A stretch of DNA of 64,000 nucleotides from CAVONV01 sp963697355 (GTDB lineage: Bacteria; Acidobacteriota; Vicinamibacteria; Marinacidobacterales; DATDRI01), in NCBI GenBank assembly GCA_963697355.1, contig CAVONV010000011.1:310001-374000 (forward strand). The letters run 5' to 3'. The position numbers were made by a program, and so were the translations under genes. Shown one piece after another: positions 1 to 8,858 of this stretch (its first letter is position 1; each line of letters begins with the position of its first letter). The notes under the pieces were generated by a model, which saw only the letters and a program-made list of their open reading frames with translations, was not told the origin of the DNA and ran no database searches.

Positions 1-362
1 CCCTTAGGTTACCCGGCAAAGCTGCCCGCAACACCGGAAAGAAGACCTGGAAGTCAAATGGTCCGTTTCACCTGATGGTCGTTTTCCAGAAAACTGATAT
101 GAAGGTTCACTATCTTCATGGTTTCGGGTGAATCCTCTGATTCATCGAACACTGTCCCCAACCTTGTTCCGGGACTGTCCGTTCCTCGTGGACGTTCTTG
201 AAAGCTAGTCTCTCGTGACATAGACTGACGCCACGAATGAGAGGTCCTGAAACCACGGCCCGAGACAGCTTTGTCGCGAACTGGATAAAGTGCAGAGCAG
301 CAGGGCCGGTGTCGCCATCGCGCAGATCAGGACCCAGGGCTCTTAAGTCAAAGGAGGTCGTT
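1..362. other. Intergenic leader, no gene seen
   Basis: No supported coding region lies here. A long open frame runs into the cytochrome gene from upstream, but a strong Shine-Dalgarno (AAGGAGG) just before the ATG at 363 argues that translation starts there. The first 80 bases contain short complementary G/C-rich words but match no RNA family that I recognise. The promoter of the cytochrome gene is presumably in this stretch. Confidence 0.4.
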
Positions 363-1106
363 ATGCATTCCTTCATCCGCCACCTCACACTCGTGGCAGT
401 GTCATTATCTTTAGTTACATTCCTCGCTTGTGGTGGAGGGTCCGCGCCCGAGCCGGAGCCGAAAGAAACAGAAGCACCGACCGAAACCGTTACTGATCAC
501 ATGAAAGAGCACTTTAGCCAGGTCAAAGGTGCCCAAGAAGCGGTTATCCGCGGTGATCTCGAAGGGGTAAAGACCTCGACACAGTGGATGGCCGAGCATC
601 AAGCCGCCGAAGGGTTACCGGAAGGCTGGGAACCTTTTGTGACCGAGATGAAGAATGCAGCCAAGGCCGCAGGAGCAGCGTCAGATCTGGACGCCGCGTC
701 CGCGGCAGTCGCCACGATGGCCAAAGCCTGCGGCGCCTGTCACCAGGCGACGGGCACGAAACCCGTCTTTACCATAAGTTCGCCCCCTCCCGAGGATACC
801 GGCACCGTACCTCACATGGTGGGACATATGTGGGCGGCCGATCGAATGTGGGAAGGTCTCATCACGCCATCAGACGAGTCCTGGAACAACGGGGTGGGTG
901 TTCTGGCAGGAGCGCCACTTCATGGGAAGGATCTGACGGGTGACGAACAAAAGGACGATATCGACACCTTGGCGGTGCAGGTTCATGAGTTGGCAACCAA
1001 GGGCAGCGAAGCGTCGGAGCTCGATGCCCGAGCCGACATTTACGGTAAGTTCCTCGCCACTTGTGCGAAGTGCCACCAGGGTCTCGGCAAGGGAGGACCG
1101 AAATAG
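363..1106 (+). CDS. Di-heme cytochrome c lipoprotein (tandem c'-like domains)
   Basis: Predicted 247-residue lipoprotein. The N-terminus is a lipoprotein signal ending FLAC (Cys23), followed by a Pro/Glu/Thr-rich linker. Two CXXCH heme sites are visible: CGACH at 123-127 and CAKCH at 234-238. Each closes a helical segment of similar layout, so the protein looks like an internal duplication of a class II (cytochrome c'-like) domain with the heme motif near the C-terminal end. ATG 363 was chosen over an upstream in-frame start because AAGGAGG ends about 5 bases before it. The likely role is periplasmic electron transfer or gas/redox sensing. The partner is unknown, and two REP-like hairpins follow the gene. 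Confidence 0.8.
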   Translation: MHSFIRHLTLVAVSLSLVTFLACGGGSAPEPEPKETEAPTETVTDHMKEHFSQVKGAQEAVIRGDLEGVKTSTQWMAEHQAAEGLPEGWEPFVTEMKNAAKAAGAASDLDAASAAVATMAKACGACHQATGTKPVFTISSPPPEDTGTVPHMVGHMWAADRMWEGLITPSDESWNNGVGVLAGAPLHGKDLTGDEQKDDIDTLAVQVHELATKGSEASELDARADIYGKFLATCAKCHQGLGKGGPK

Positions 1107-1134
1107 AGGGCTTTTCCTAGGATTAGAATCACGC

Positions 1135-1193
1135 AAGGCGCGCCGAAAGAGCCCGAGGGACCTCAGCGTTCCGATGATGACCGGGCGCGCCTT
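1135..1193 (+). terminator. Hairpin AAGGCGCGCC / GGCGCGCCTT with T run
   Basis: A perfect 10-bp inverted repeat (1135-1144 and 1184-1193) encloses about 39 bases and is followed directly by TT. It lies 30 bp after the cytochrome stop, so it could terminate that transcript. The large loop is unusual for an intrinsic terminator. Confidence 0.45.
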
Positions 1194-1207
1194 TTGTCAA
1201 CGATGCC

Positions 1208-1248
1208 GGGGGGCCGTCCCTAAGAAGGACTGTCCCCCGTACCTTTTT
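1208..1248 (+). repeat. REP-like hairpin with T5 tail
   Basis: A G-run, GTCC, a 7-base loop, GGAC and a C-run form an imperfect hairpin (1208-1238). It is followed by a T5 run at 1244-1248. The GGAC-TGTCCCC-CGTACC wording resembles the REP-type palindromes that are spread between genes in many bacteria. It may also act as a second terminator after the cytochrome gene. Confidence 0.45.
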
Positions 1249-1286
1249 GCCTTGCTCTGAAAGTCTGTCAAAGGAGTCGAGGACCG

Positions 1287-1832
1287 TTGGAGACCTTCAC
1301 AGAAGCGAAGCCATTCGTGGAGAATCCACAGTACTTCCAAGACCGCCGAGACGCCCTTGCAGCACTGGATGGAAGCTCCATCGACAAGCCGATTCTCGAC
1401 ATCATTGATGGCTTCTCTCAACTGACCCAGTGCTTCACCCAGCAAAGTTGCTACGGGCATTTCTTGAGTGCTCATGGACAAGATCCTCACAACTTGAACC
1501 CCATCCCTAGTCAAAAAACGGATTGGATCGAGTACAGAATCGCCTATCTCGCGTTCTGCATAGACAACAGCCCACCCGGAAAGGCTCTCTATGATGGACT
1601 AGCACGAATTTCGGAGAGTGATCCGGCTTATATACAGTTCGGCTCGGCGGAGTGGTTCTGCGAACGCCACGTCAATTCTTATGCGCTTCAGGTCGAGCCC
1701 GTGAGGTACAAGACGAAGGACAAGATCACGCTCGAGTATACGGAAGCACTCGAAGTCCAGAAGCGTCGAGACATCTTCTTCCGCAAGGTTCGGGAGTTGC
1801 TGGCAAGACAATTGATAGCCCGTGGGAGTTGA
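1287..1832 (+). CDS. Conserved-looking protein of unknown function, weak TYW3-like motif
   Basis: The 181-residue product starts at TTG 1287, with AAGGAG about 10 bases upstream. No clear family is recognised. Around residue 45-60 the segment TQQSCYGHF, after a helix containing IIDGF, recalls the TTSSCSGR motif of TYW3/Taw3 wybutosine-synthesis proteins; this is a resemblance by eye only. The C-terminal third is charged and helical (EVQKRRDIFF). Cysteines are at the motif and at two later positions. A methyltransferase gene starts about 35 bp downstream on the same strand, so the two may be co-transcribed. Confidence 0.6.
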   Translation: METFTEAKPFVENPQYFQDRRDALAALDGSSIDKPILDIIDGFSQLTQCFTQQSCYGHFLSAHGQDPHNLNPIPSQKTDWIEYRIAYLAFCIDNSPPGKALYDGLARISESDPAYIQFGSAEWFCERHVNSYALQVEPVRYKTKDKITLEYTEALEVQKRRDIFFRKVRELLARQLIARGS

Positions 1833-1865
1833 CCTGAACATTTGGGTAACGAGAAGAAGAATGAA

Positions 1866-2531
1866 ATGACAAAACCCATCAACGCTTGGGACGAAGTCTT
1901 CAAGCATCGGGGGAGGTTGTTCACGGAACCGCATGAAAATATGTCCGACCTGGTTCATACCTTGAAAAAATCGGGGGGCACCACCGTCCTCGATTTGGGA
2001 TGCGGCACAGGAAGGCACGTGGTGTATTTGGCCAAGAGCGGCTTTTGGGTCACCGGTTTGGACAGTTCACCGGAGGGGATCAAAGCGTCGCTCGAATGGC
2101 TTGTCAGCGAAAACCTCGAGGCCGACCTTCTTCTACACGACATGACAGCCCCGCTGCCGTTCGAGGATGGCGTTTTTGACGCCGTTATCTCGATTCAGGT
2201 GATTCATCACGCCGTTATCTCGACGATCCACCACATCGTTCGAGAAGTGAGCCGAGTTCTCAAGCCGAATGGTTTTCTATTCGTAACCGTGCCCACGACA
2301 AAAAACCAAGGCAACGCCTTTGAGCGAGTCGAAGAGAACACGTTCTTACCCTTGGACGGCCCGGAGAAAGGGCTGCCGCATCACTTCTTCACACCTCGAG
2401 AGTTACGAGAAGTATTTGGAGACTTTGATGTGAAAGACCTTCATGTAGACAGCACTAAGCACTACTGCCTGTCGGCCTTCAAGCGAGAGAAGGTTGAACG
2501 CTCATCGGATGAGGGCCCCGTGTCCGATTAG
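1866..2531 (+). CDS. Class I SAM-dependent methyltransferase
   Basis: A 221-residue protein with the Rossmann methyltransferase motif I (DLGCGTGRH), motif II acidic end (VTGLDSS) and motif IV/post-I region (FDAVISIQVIHH), as in Methyltransf_11/25. It probably transfers methyl from S-adenosylmethionine to a small molecule or macromolecule; the substrate cannot be told. ATG 1866 is used; an in-frame TTG at 1842 has no better ribosome site. The gene follows the unknown 181-residue protein closely on the same strand. Its 3' end overlaps the convergent exonuclease gene by 4 bases. Confidence 0.85.
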   Translation: MTKPINAWDEVFKHRGRLFTEPHENMSDLVHTLKKSGGTTVLDLGCGTGRHVVYLAKSGFWVTGLDSSPEGIKASLEWLVSENLEADLLLHDMTAPLPFEDGVFDAVISIQVIHHAVISTIHHIVREVSRVLKPNGFLFVTVPTTKNQGNAFERVEENTFLPLDGPEKGLPHHFFTPRELREVFGDFDVKDLHVDSTKHYCLSAFKREKVERSSDEGPVSD

Positions 2532-3190
2532 CTTTTCCGCCCGTTCGGTGCCCTACTTAGCTGAGAACGGTAATAGGCCAACTCGGCCAAAGAGGCCTGT
2601 ACATCGTAGTACGCGTCGTGTTTGTCACCTTCAACAGGATCCTCACCCAAATAGTACTTGCGGATCAGCTTGGGATTGCCCTTTTTCTTGAACTTGTCGC
2701 CTCTATAGTGATGTTTCCACTCCAGTTTCTGTGAGCTCACATCGAGAAGCCGGTAGTTTAGCAGTTCCGAGAATTTCGGCAGGTACTTCCTCGCCAGGAA
2801 GAAATCGGCATGGATACTGTTCCCAGCCAAGACGGGTCTGGATCGGACTTTGTCGGCTCTGGATTCCGGAAACTGTTGCAGGTAGAGGGCCAGAAACCGA
2901 TCCACCTCTGCTAATTCAACTCCCTCGCGCGCGCAGCGTGCCAACAGCTCTTGATAGTTGTCGAGAACGTGCTGCGAAATCCGCGACTGTGGGGGGGGCT
3001 TGATATGGGCCAGAAATCCGTCTCGCGTCAGAAGCTCTTTAGGGATTCCCTCCGGTGGGCTACCGATGGGCCGAAGACTCTCGTCCGTCACCACCAGAGC
3101 GACTTGAAGCAGTTCCGCTCTGTTGTAATCGAGATCGGTGTACTCGGTGTCGAACCAACAATAGACGATCGTTGTCTCCTGATTCTTCAT
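2528..3190 (-). CDS. DEDDh 3'-5' exonuclease, oligoribonuclease/RNase T-like
   Basis: About 220 residues. The N-terminal FDTEYTDLD gives the DxE motif (Exo I) and the C-terminal HDAYYDV gives the HxxxxD motif (Exo III), so this is a DEDDh-superfamily nuclease. The family members it most resembles degrade short RNA or trim RNA ends. ATG 3190 is preferred to an in-frame TTG three codons upstream. It is a single gene, convergent with the methyltransferase and divergent from the glutaminyl cyclase. Oligoribonucleases proper are about 180 residues, so this protein is somewhat longer and could be a related exonuclease. Confidence 0.8.
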   Translation of the reverse strand: MKNQETTIVYCWFDTEYTDLDYNRAELLQVALVVTDESLRPIGSPPEGIPKELLTRDGFLAHIKPPPQSRISQHVLDNYQELLARCAREGVELAEVDRFLALYLQQFPESRADKVRSRPVLAGNSIHADFFLARKYLPKFSELLNYRLLDVSSQKLEWKHHYRGDKFKKKGNPKLIRKYYLGEDPVEGDKHDAYYDVQASLAELAYYRSQLSRAPNGRKS

Positions 3191-3432
3191 GGCACCCAAA
3201 TCAACCGTTCAACCGCGATCCTTATGCGAAGCGCGGACATCGATCTAAGCCTGGCTTACGCAAAGCTGAATAGAATACCACAATCTCGAGAACGTCTCGA
3301 AAGCAAATCATGGCAGCGTAACCACTCGCCGGAAGATCGAACATTTATTGCAAATCACTCCATCACTCAACTATCATCAGGGTTCGCTGTGTTCTTTACC
3401 GCTGCTTGTGAAAAGGAACGAAGGCTGCGAAG

Positions 3433-4308
3433 ATGAGCCATCAAATGCCGTTCATTCTCTGCATGTTGAGTACTGTGGCACTGGCGGGATCGCTCGCTGC
3501 TCCGGCTTGTGCGGGAGAGTCAGACTCCACCCAGCCGCTTTCGAGCTCGGCCCCCGTTTCTTCGAGCTCCAACCAAGCTCCCAAAAAGATCCCCACTTTT
3601 TCTTACAGAGTCGTCCGTACCTACCCTCATGACCGCCGAGCTTTTACACAGGGATTGGTTTTTGCGGACGGTATCCTCTATGAAAGTACGGGAGGAAGCA
3701 GATGGAGCCCCGCCCTGCTGGGCCAATCTACACTGCGAAAGGTCGAGTTGGAAACCGGCCGTGTCCTCGATATGAAGCTGGTACCGGCCCAGTATTTCTC
3801 AGAAGGCATAGCCGTCATCGAAGAAAGGGTCATCCAACTCACATGGCAAGCTCGACTCGGATTCGTCTATGACAAATCCAACTTGGAGCTCCTGAACCAA
3901 TTCAACACCTCGTCCGAAGGTTGGGGACTGACCCACGATGGGAAGCGGCTCATCATGAGTGACGGAACTTCCGTCCTCCGGTTTCTCGATCCAGCAACCT
4001 ACGCCGAGATGGGGCACCTGGAGGTCAAGGATAACGGCAACCCTGTGACTTGGCTCAATGAGTTGGAATACGTCCGTGGTGAGATTCTGGCTAACGTGTG
4101 GCAGAGTGAACGCATCGCAAGAATCGATCTCGAAACGGGCGTCGTTATGGGCTGGATCGATTTGAGCGGAATATTAAGTGTCGTCGAGCGCGGTCCGGGC
4201 GTCGATGTCCTCAACGGAATCGCATACGACGCCGTGGGTGACCGCCTATTCGTGACAGGCAAAGGATGGCCCAAGCTCTTCGAGATAGAGCTAATCCCTC
4301 CTGATTGA
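3433..4308 (+). CDS. Secreted glutaminyl-peptide cyclotransferase
   Basis: A 291-residue protein with an N-terminal signal sequence, a Ser-rich linker to about residue 50, then a beta-propeller matching the glutamine cyclotransferase family (PF05096). Landmarks are the opening YRVVRTYPHDRRAFTQGL, LYESTGG, SEGWGLTHDG, WLNELEY and the closing LNGIAYD..FVTGKGWP. The family converts N-terminal Gln to pyroglutamate on exported peptides. It sits 24 bp upstream of the DUF3311/symporter pair on the same strand, so co-transcription is possible, although a functional link is not obvious. Confidence 0.9.
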   Translation: MSHQMPFILCMLSTVALAGSLAAPACAGESDSTQPLSSSAPVSSSSNQAPKKIPTFSYRVVRTYPHDRRAFTQGLVFADGILYESTGGSRWSPALLGQSTLRKVELETGRVLDMKLVPAQYFSEGIAVIEERVIQLTWQARLGFVYDKSNLELLNQFNTSSEGWGLTHDGKRLIMSDGTSVLRFLDPATYAEMGHLEVKDNGNPVTWLNELEYVRGEILANVWQSERIARIDLETGVVMGWIDLSGILSVVERGPGVDVLNGIAYDAVGDRLFVTGKGWPKLFEIELIPPD

Positions 4309-4332
4309 TATCCATTCAAAGCAAGCAAGAAT

Positions 4333-4560
4333 GTGATGATGTCCTCGAAACGAGCTTTCGTTCATAAGATCGTCGCGGCGTTTTTCGTGCTCGTTCTTGG
4401 GGCCATGATGTGGCCTATCTACCCTTTCTTTAGCCGCATCCACCCCATGATATTCGGCATGCCTTTTTCCCTCTTTTACCTGATCATCCTCATCGCCATT
4501 TCATTTCTCGTTCTCCTTGGCCTCTATCTTTGGGAGTCCCGAGACAGCGAGTCACGTTAA
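4333..4560 (+). CDS. DUF3311 small membrane protein
   Basis: A 75-residue protein with two predicted membrane helices (about 12-30 and 43-66) and a WPIYPFFSRI segment between them. This matches small DUF3311-type partners encoded just before sodium:solute symporters. Its TAA stop overlaps the ATG of the symporter (TAATG), which implies translational coupling and perhaps a two-subunit transporter. The first codon is GTG 4333, with ATG codons directly after it. Confidence 0.85.
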   Translation: MMMSSKRAFVHKIVAAFFVLVLGAMMWPIYPFFSRIHPMIFGMPFSLFYLIILIAISFLVLLGLYLWESRDSESR

Positions 4561-6026
4561 TGGAAAGATGGGTCATCGTCTTTCTCGTCACGATAGGTTA
4601 CTTGTTCGTCTCACTTCTCGTCGGGTTGATGTCGGGCAGGAGAGCTTCTCGGAGCACCGAGGGCTACGTTGCCGGTGACCGATCTCTCAGCTTCATTTTC
4701 CTCTACTTCATCATGGGGGCATCGATCTACAGCGCCTTTGCGTTCCTGGGCGGCCCGGGATGGGCTTACTCACGAGGTGCGGCGGCCTTCTACATCATCT
4801 GTTATGGAACCGTAGGTCTTGTTCCCTGGTACTTTTTCGGTCCGCGAGTCGCTCAACTGGGTCGGAAATACGGCTATGTCACTCAAGCCGAGCTATTCGG
4901 CCATCGCTACAGGAGCCGCGCCATTCCGGCCCTATTAGCCGTCATTAGTCTCATCGCCTTCCTCCCTTATCTCACCCTCCAGATGCAGGGAGCAGGTTAT
5001 GTCTTCTCCGTGGTCACGGAAGGGCGCATACCGACTTGGGGTGGCGCCGCCATTGCCTATGTCGTCGTCTTGGTCTACGTCTTTCAGAGCGGGGTGATGG
5101 CCGTCGCATGGACCCACACGCTCCAAGGCGTCCTCATGTTGACTCTAGCCTGGACACTCGGGCTCTACCTGCCCTACTCGCTTCATGGTGGTGTGGGACC
5201 GATGTTCCAAGAATTGGCTTCTGCCGTTCCCGACATGCTTCGTGCTCCCGGGCTGGATAGCGCCGGCAATGTCTGGTCCTGGGGTGGGTTTTCGAGTGCC
5301 GTGGCCATCTCCGTATTCGGATTCAGCGTTTGGCCACACTACTTCATGAAGATCTACACGGCCCGGGACATTCCGACGCTCAAGAAGACGGTTGTCTTCT
5401 ATCCCACATTCCAAATCTTCCTCGTGCCCATCATGTTCATAGGCTACGCAGGGATCCTAACCTTCCCGGGAGTCGAACCGGTCGATACGATCTTGCCGAC
5501 CATCGTGACGTCGATAAGTCTACCTGCCCTCGTTGTTGGATTTTTTTGTGCGGGTGCCCTTGCTGCTTCGATGTCAACGGGCGACGCCATCGTCCATGCC
5601 GCGGCTTCGATCGTCGTGAAGGATTTCTATCAAGTCCTCTTCCGCCCCAAGACCGACAAACGTACAGAGACGTATCAGATAAAAATCTTAGTCATCGTCA
5701 TTGGTGCCATTGCCTACTATTTCGCGGTCGTTTCCAAATTCTCTTTGGTCTATCTGCTGCTCATGTCCTATGGAGCCATAGCTCAGGTTTTCCCAGCCGT
5801 CTTGGCTGCTATGTACTGGCGCCGTTCGACGCCTGCCGGAGTCATGTGCGGGCTCGTCGCCGGGTGCATCGTCTCACTGATATGGAACCTCTTCCCCTCA
5901 CTCCAATGGCAACAAATCCACCCTGGTATCTGGGGCATTGTGGCCAACGTCTTCTTCCTCACCACGGTATCAATGGCCACCCGGCCGATGCCGGAGGAGC
6001 ACGTGCAAAAGTTTCAGGAGTCCTGA
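4560..6026 (+). CDS. Sodium:solute symporter (SSS family)
   Basis: A 488-residue polytopic membrane protein with about 13 hydrophobic segments. Family features include the N-terminal GRRASRSTEGYVAGDRSLS loop and GDAIVHAAASIVVKD in the second half. Members couple inward sodium flux to uptake of organic acids, sugars or amino acids; the substrate cannot be read here. It starts at ATG 4560, inside the DUF3311 stop (TAATG). The 3' end overlaps the convergent M20 peptidase gene by 13 bp. Confidence 0.92.
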   Translation: MERWVIVFLVTIGYLFVSLLVGLMSGRRASRSTEGYVAGDRSLSFIFLYFIMGASIYSAFAFLGGPGWAYSRGAAAFYIICYGTVGLVPWYFFGPRVAQLGRKYGYVTQAELFGHRYRSRAIPALLAVISLIAFLPYLTLQMQGAGYVFSVVTEGRIPTWGGAAIAYVVVLVYVFQSGVMAVAWTHTLQGVLMLTLAWTLGLYLPYSLHGGVGPMFQELASAVPDMLRAPGLDSAGNVWSWGGFSSAVAISVFGFSVWPHYFMKIYTARDIPTLKKTVVFYPTFQIFLVPIMFIGYAGILTFPGVEPVDTILPTIVTSISLPALVVGFFCAGALAASMSTGDAIVHAAASIVVKDFYQVLFRPKTDKRTETYQIKILVIVIGAIAYYFAVVSKFSLVYLLLMSYGAIAQVFPAVLAAMYWRRSTPAGVMCGLVAGCIVSLIWNLFPSLQWQQIHPGIWGIVANVFFLTTVSMATRPMPEEHVQKFQES

Positions 6027-7213
6027 GACCCGGATTGTTTCATCGCGTCAAAAGTCGACGCCCAATCGCGCGCCAGCGCCCGATTGCCTGCCAATGCAGT
6101 CTCTAGCTCCGAGATCTCTATGTGCTCCTGGACGGTGTGAGCAAGGGTTTCGTCTCCGGGCCCAAAACCGATAACCGTCATACCGGCTTTTGCGAAATGC
6201 CCTCCATCGGTGGCAAAACGCCAGACTCCGGGCGAGCCGTGGAGCTCGATGACGTCACCCAGAACTAACTCGGCGGACTTGACGGCAGGATGATCCCGAG
6301 CGGTAACAAAGGACGGGAAGTCAGCCGGAACTCCGGCTCGGTACCCCGTGTAGCTTTCGCGTTCGGTCACGGGAATCTCGATTTCGGCTTTCGCACCATC
6401 GATGAGGCTATCGTCAGCGAGTTTCTGCAACGCGGCGCGAACATCCTCCGCCGTCTCCCCCGCAATGTTTCTCCAGTCACATGTCAGCCATCCCTCCGAC
6501 GGAATCACATTGGCGCTGGTTTGATCGGTGCGAATGAGCGTCGGAGCGACACTACTGGGCCCAAGGTCTGGATGCTGACGCATGTCCATGTCCTTGAGCC
6601 CGAGGACGAACTGGCCGATGACCTCCAGTGGATTGATTCCATTGGCAGGAATACTGGCATGAACGCTCTTTCCCGTGACGTGGAGCACCAACTCAACTCT
6701 GCCTCGGTGGCCCCGACGCAGTTGATTGCTGCTCGCTTCGCCAATGACCACCAGAGGCGCATGGAAGTGTGTGATCAAATGCCGAGCGCCCAGGCCACCC
6801 ACTTCCTCCTGAACGGTACAGGTGACGTAAACATCTCCAGCCGGTTTGACGCCTTCGGATATCACTTGTCCCACACCATACACCTGAGCCGCCAGAGGAC
6901 CTTTGATATCCATGGCACCCCGGCCCCAGATTTTGCCGTCATGTATTTCGGCGCCAAAAGGCGGATAGGGCCACCGATGCGGGTCACCCACTGCCACGTG
7001 GTCGAGGTGAGTATTGAACATTACAGCCGGCCCGTCTCCGCGACCACGGATGAGACCGATGAGGTTACCCGCGTCATCGATCCGAACCTCGTCGTAGCCC
7101 AACGTCTCCATGGTTTGACGAACCATTCCCGTAAGCAAGCCCTCGTTTCCGGGGAGACTTTCCGTCCGAATCAGGCGTTGCACGAAATCCACGCATCGAT
7201 TGACATCGATCAT
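6014..7213 (-). CDS. M20-family metallopeptidase/deacylase (ArgE/DapE/YgeY-like)
   Basis: A 399-residue zinc hydrolase of family M20. Metal and catalytic motifs are visible in order: HLDHV, GRGAMDIKG, the EE pair in VQEEVGG, TDGGHF and the late His in ETLAHT. The dimerisation domain falls between about 180 and 290. Members cleave dipeptides or N-acyl amino acids in the cytoplasm. The gene is last in a minus-strand run after the metal ABC transporter, with 13 bp between them, so it is probably co-transcribed with zinc/manganese uptake. The substrate is not determinable from sequence. Confidence 0.9.
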   Translation of the reverse strand: MIDVNRCVDFVQRLIRTESLPGNEGLLTGMVRQTMETLGYDEVRIDDAGNLIGLIRGRGDGPAVMFNTHLDHVAVGDPHRWPYPPFGAEIHDGKIWGRGAMDIKGPLAAQVYGVGQVISEGVKPAGDVYVTCTVQEEVGGLGARHLITHFHAPLVVIGEASSNQLRRGHRGRVELVLHVTGKSVHASIPANGINPLEVIGQFVLGLKDMDMRQHPDLGPSSVAPTLIRTDQTSANVIPSEGWLTCDWRNIAGETAEDVRAALQKLADDSLIDGAKAEIEIPVTERESYTGYRAGVPADFPSFVTARDHPAVKSAELVLGDVIELHGSPGVWRFATDGGHFAKAGMTVIGFGPGDETLAHTVQEHIEISELETALAGNRALARDWASTFDAMKQSGSQDS

Positions 7214-7226
7214 TTCAATCCCCTAT

Positions 7227-8051
7227 CTATTTTCTTTTTCGGCCGCTTCTTTTTCTATGACGGGATACTGCCGCCGTGAGGAAGAAAATCGCAGTAGCGG
7301 TCAGGACAATAGTCGCTCCGGACGCCGTGTCCAGGAAATACGAGATCATCAGACCCAGAAGCGCGGAACAAACACCGAACACCGCCGAAAGAGCCATCAT
7401 TTTGCCGAAATCTGTCGTGAGCTGGTAGGCAGCCGCCGCCGGTGTGACGAGCAGGGCGGAGACCAGAATGATGCCGATGACCTTGAGAGACACGACGATA
7501 GTCACCGCCAACAGACCCAGGAGCAGAAAGTGCAATCGCGCTGCCGGCAGACCGCTTGCTTCCGCCGCCTCAGGATCGAAGGTGATGAACAAGAACTCTT
7601 TGTAGAAAAGAGCAACCACCAGGAGCACTCCAATACTCAGGCCGACCGTTAGCCAGAGGTCCGAGTCACTGATAGCGAGGACACTGCCAAACAGATATCC
7701 GAAAAGATCCGTATTGTAGTTCTCGAGCAACCCGATGAGAACGACGCCCAGAGCCATGGTCGAAGCGAAGAAGATCCCAATGGCGGTGTCTTCTTTCACA
7801 CGTCCCGTTCGACTGACGATCCCAATACCCCAAGCGGTTCCAAGACAAAAGACAATCGCCGTATAAAGGGGGTTGACACCGAGTACGACACCCAGAGCAA
7901 CGCCCCCAAAGGAGGCATGTGCAATGCCTGCGCCTATGAACGCCAGGCCGCGCAACACGACATAGACGCCCATGGTTGAGCAAACCAAACCGATCAACAT
8001 CGAGGCGACAATCGCCCGTTGCATGAACGTGTATCCCAGGATCTCCCACAT
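7227..8051 (-). CDS. Metal ABC transporter permease (ZnuB-like)
   Basis: A 274-residue integral membrane protein with about 8 helices, of the ABC-3 family. Characteristic stretches are GLAFIGAGIAHASFGGVALG near the N-terminus and VVSLKVIGIILVSALLVTPAAAA in the second half. It starts at ATG 8051, which overlaps the ATPase stop codon by one base (TAATG), so the two are translationally coupled. A longer in-frame extension would run back into the ATPase gene and is not supported. It forms the channel for Zn2+ or Mn2+ import. Confidence 0.93.
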   Translation of the reverse strand: MWEILGYTFMQRAIVASMLIGLVCSTMGVYVVLRGLAFIGAGIAHASFGGVALGVVLGVNPLYTAIVFCLGTAWGIGIVSRTGRVKEDTAIGIFFASTMALGVVLIGLLENYNTDLFGYLFGSVLAISDSDLWLTVGLSIGVLLVVALFYKEFLFITFDPEAAEASGLPAARLHFLLLGLLAVTIVVSLKVIGIILVSALLVTPAAAAYQLTTDFGKMMALSAVFGVCSALLGLMISYFLDTASGATIVLTATAIFFLTAAVSRHRKRSGRKRK

Positions 8052-8851
8052 TAGTCCAGCTTGTGCTTCGAAGAGTCTAGTAAGACATGAGGAGTGGGAC
8101 CGTGGCCCGCGAGCATGGCATGTCGACCATACATACACTCGAGTGCATTCGGTGTCAGTGCTTCTGTCGGTCTACCGTGCGCCACCAAAACGCGATTGAG
8201 ACAAGCTATCTGGTCGACGCATTGGGAAACCACACCAACATCGTGGGAAACCATGACGATGGTGAGGCCCAAGGCCTCCTTCAAGTCATGAAGTTGTTGG
8301 TAGAATCCTTCAGTCGCCGCCAAGTCGACACCCGCGGTCGGTTCATCCAACAGCAGAAGATCCGGTTCGCCGGCCAAAGCCCGGGCAAGAAAAGCGCGGT
8401 GGCGCTCTCCCCCGGACAACTCAGCAATGGCCCGATTCGCGAGCGGCTCGATCCCGACTCTTGACATCGCCTCACTTGCCGCCATCCGATCCTTTCTTCC
8501 CGGCCGGCGCAGCATACCCAAACGGGCGTAACGCCCCATCAAGACGAGGTCCTCCACGTGAATGGGGAAATTCCGATCGACCGTTTCTATCTGCGGGACA
8601 TAGCCCAACCGCAAACGCGCCTTGCCGAGTTGTTCAGGCGCTCTCTGAAAGACTCGAACCGTCCCTGAAACTGGACGAACCTGGCCGAGAATGGTCCGCA
8701 AGAGGGTGGTCTTGCCCGAGCCGTTGGGTCCCAAAACAGCGAGAAACTCCCCCGCTTCGATATTCAACGTGATGTTATCGAGAACGGTTCGGTCCCCGAG
8801 GGAAACCGAGACTGAATCCAGAACGATAACGGGTGGCGTTGAGGGATTCAT
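8051..8851 (-). CDS. Metal ABC transporter ATP-binding protein (ZnuC-like)
   Basis: A 266-residue ABC ATPase. Walker A GPNGSGKTT is at residues 41-49; the signature LSGGE, Walker B LLLLDEPT and the switch His (VSHDVG) follow in order. It is coupled to the permease by a TAATG overlap and begins 7 bp after the stop of the substrate-binding protein. It powers zinc or manganese uptake. Confidence 0.93.
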   Translation of the reverse strand: MNPSTPPVIVLDSVSVSLGDRTVLDNITLNIEAGEFLAVLGPNGSGKTTLLRTILGQVRPVSGTVRVFQRAPEQLGKARLRLGYVPQIETVDRNFPIHVEDLVLMGRYARLGMLRRPGRKDRMAASEAMSRVGIEPLANRAIAELSGGERHRAFLARALAGEPDLLLLDEPTAGVDLAATEGFYQQLHDLKEALGLTIVMVSHDVGVVSQCVDQIACLNRVLVAHGRPTEALTPNALECMYGRHAMLAGHGPTPHVLLDSSKHKLD

Positions 8852-8858
8852 CGTGAAC

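Noticed and set aside
5330..6106. 258-codon open frame on the plus strand
   Set aside because: Out-of-frame shadow of the sodium:solute symporter, with Arg/His/Pro-rich composition and no ribosome site.
6290..7279. 329-codon open frame on the plus strand
   Set aside because: Antisense to the M20 peptidase gene, whose metal motifs are intact; no family features in the plus-strand translation.
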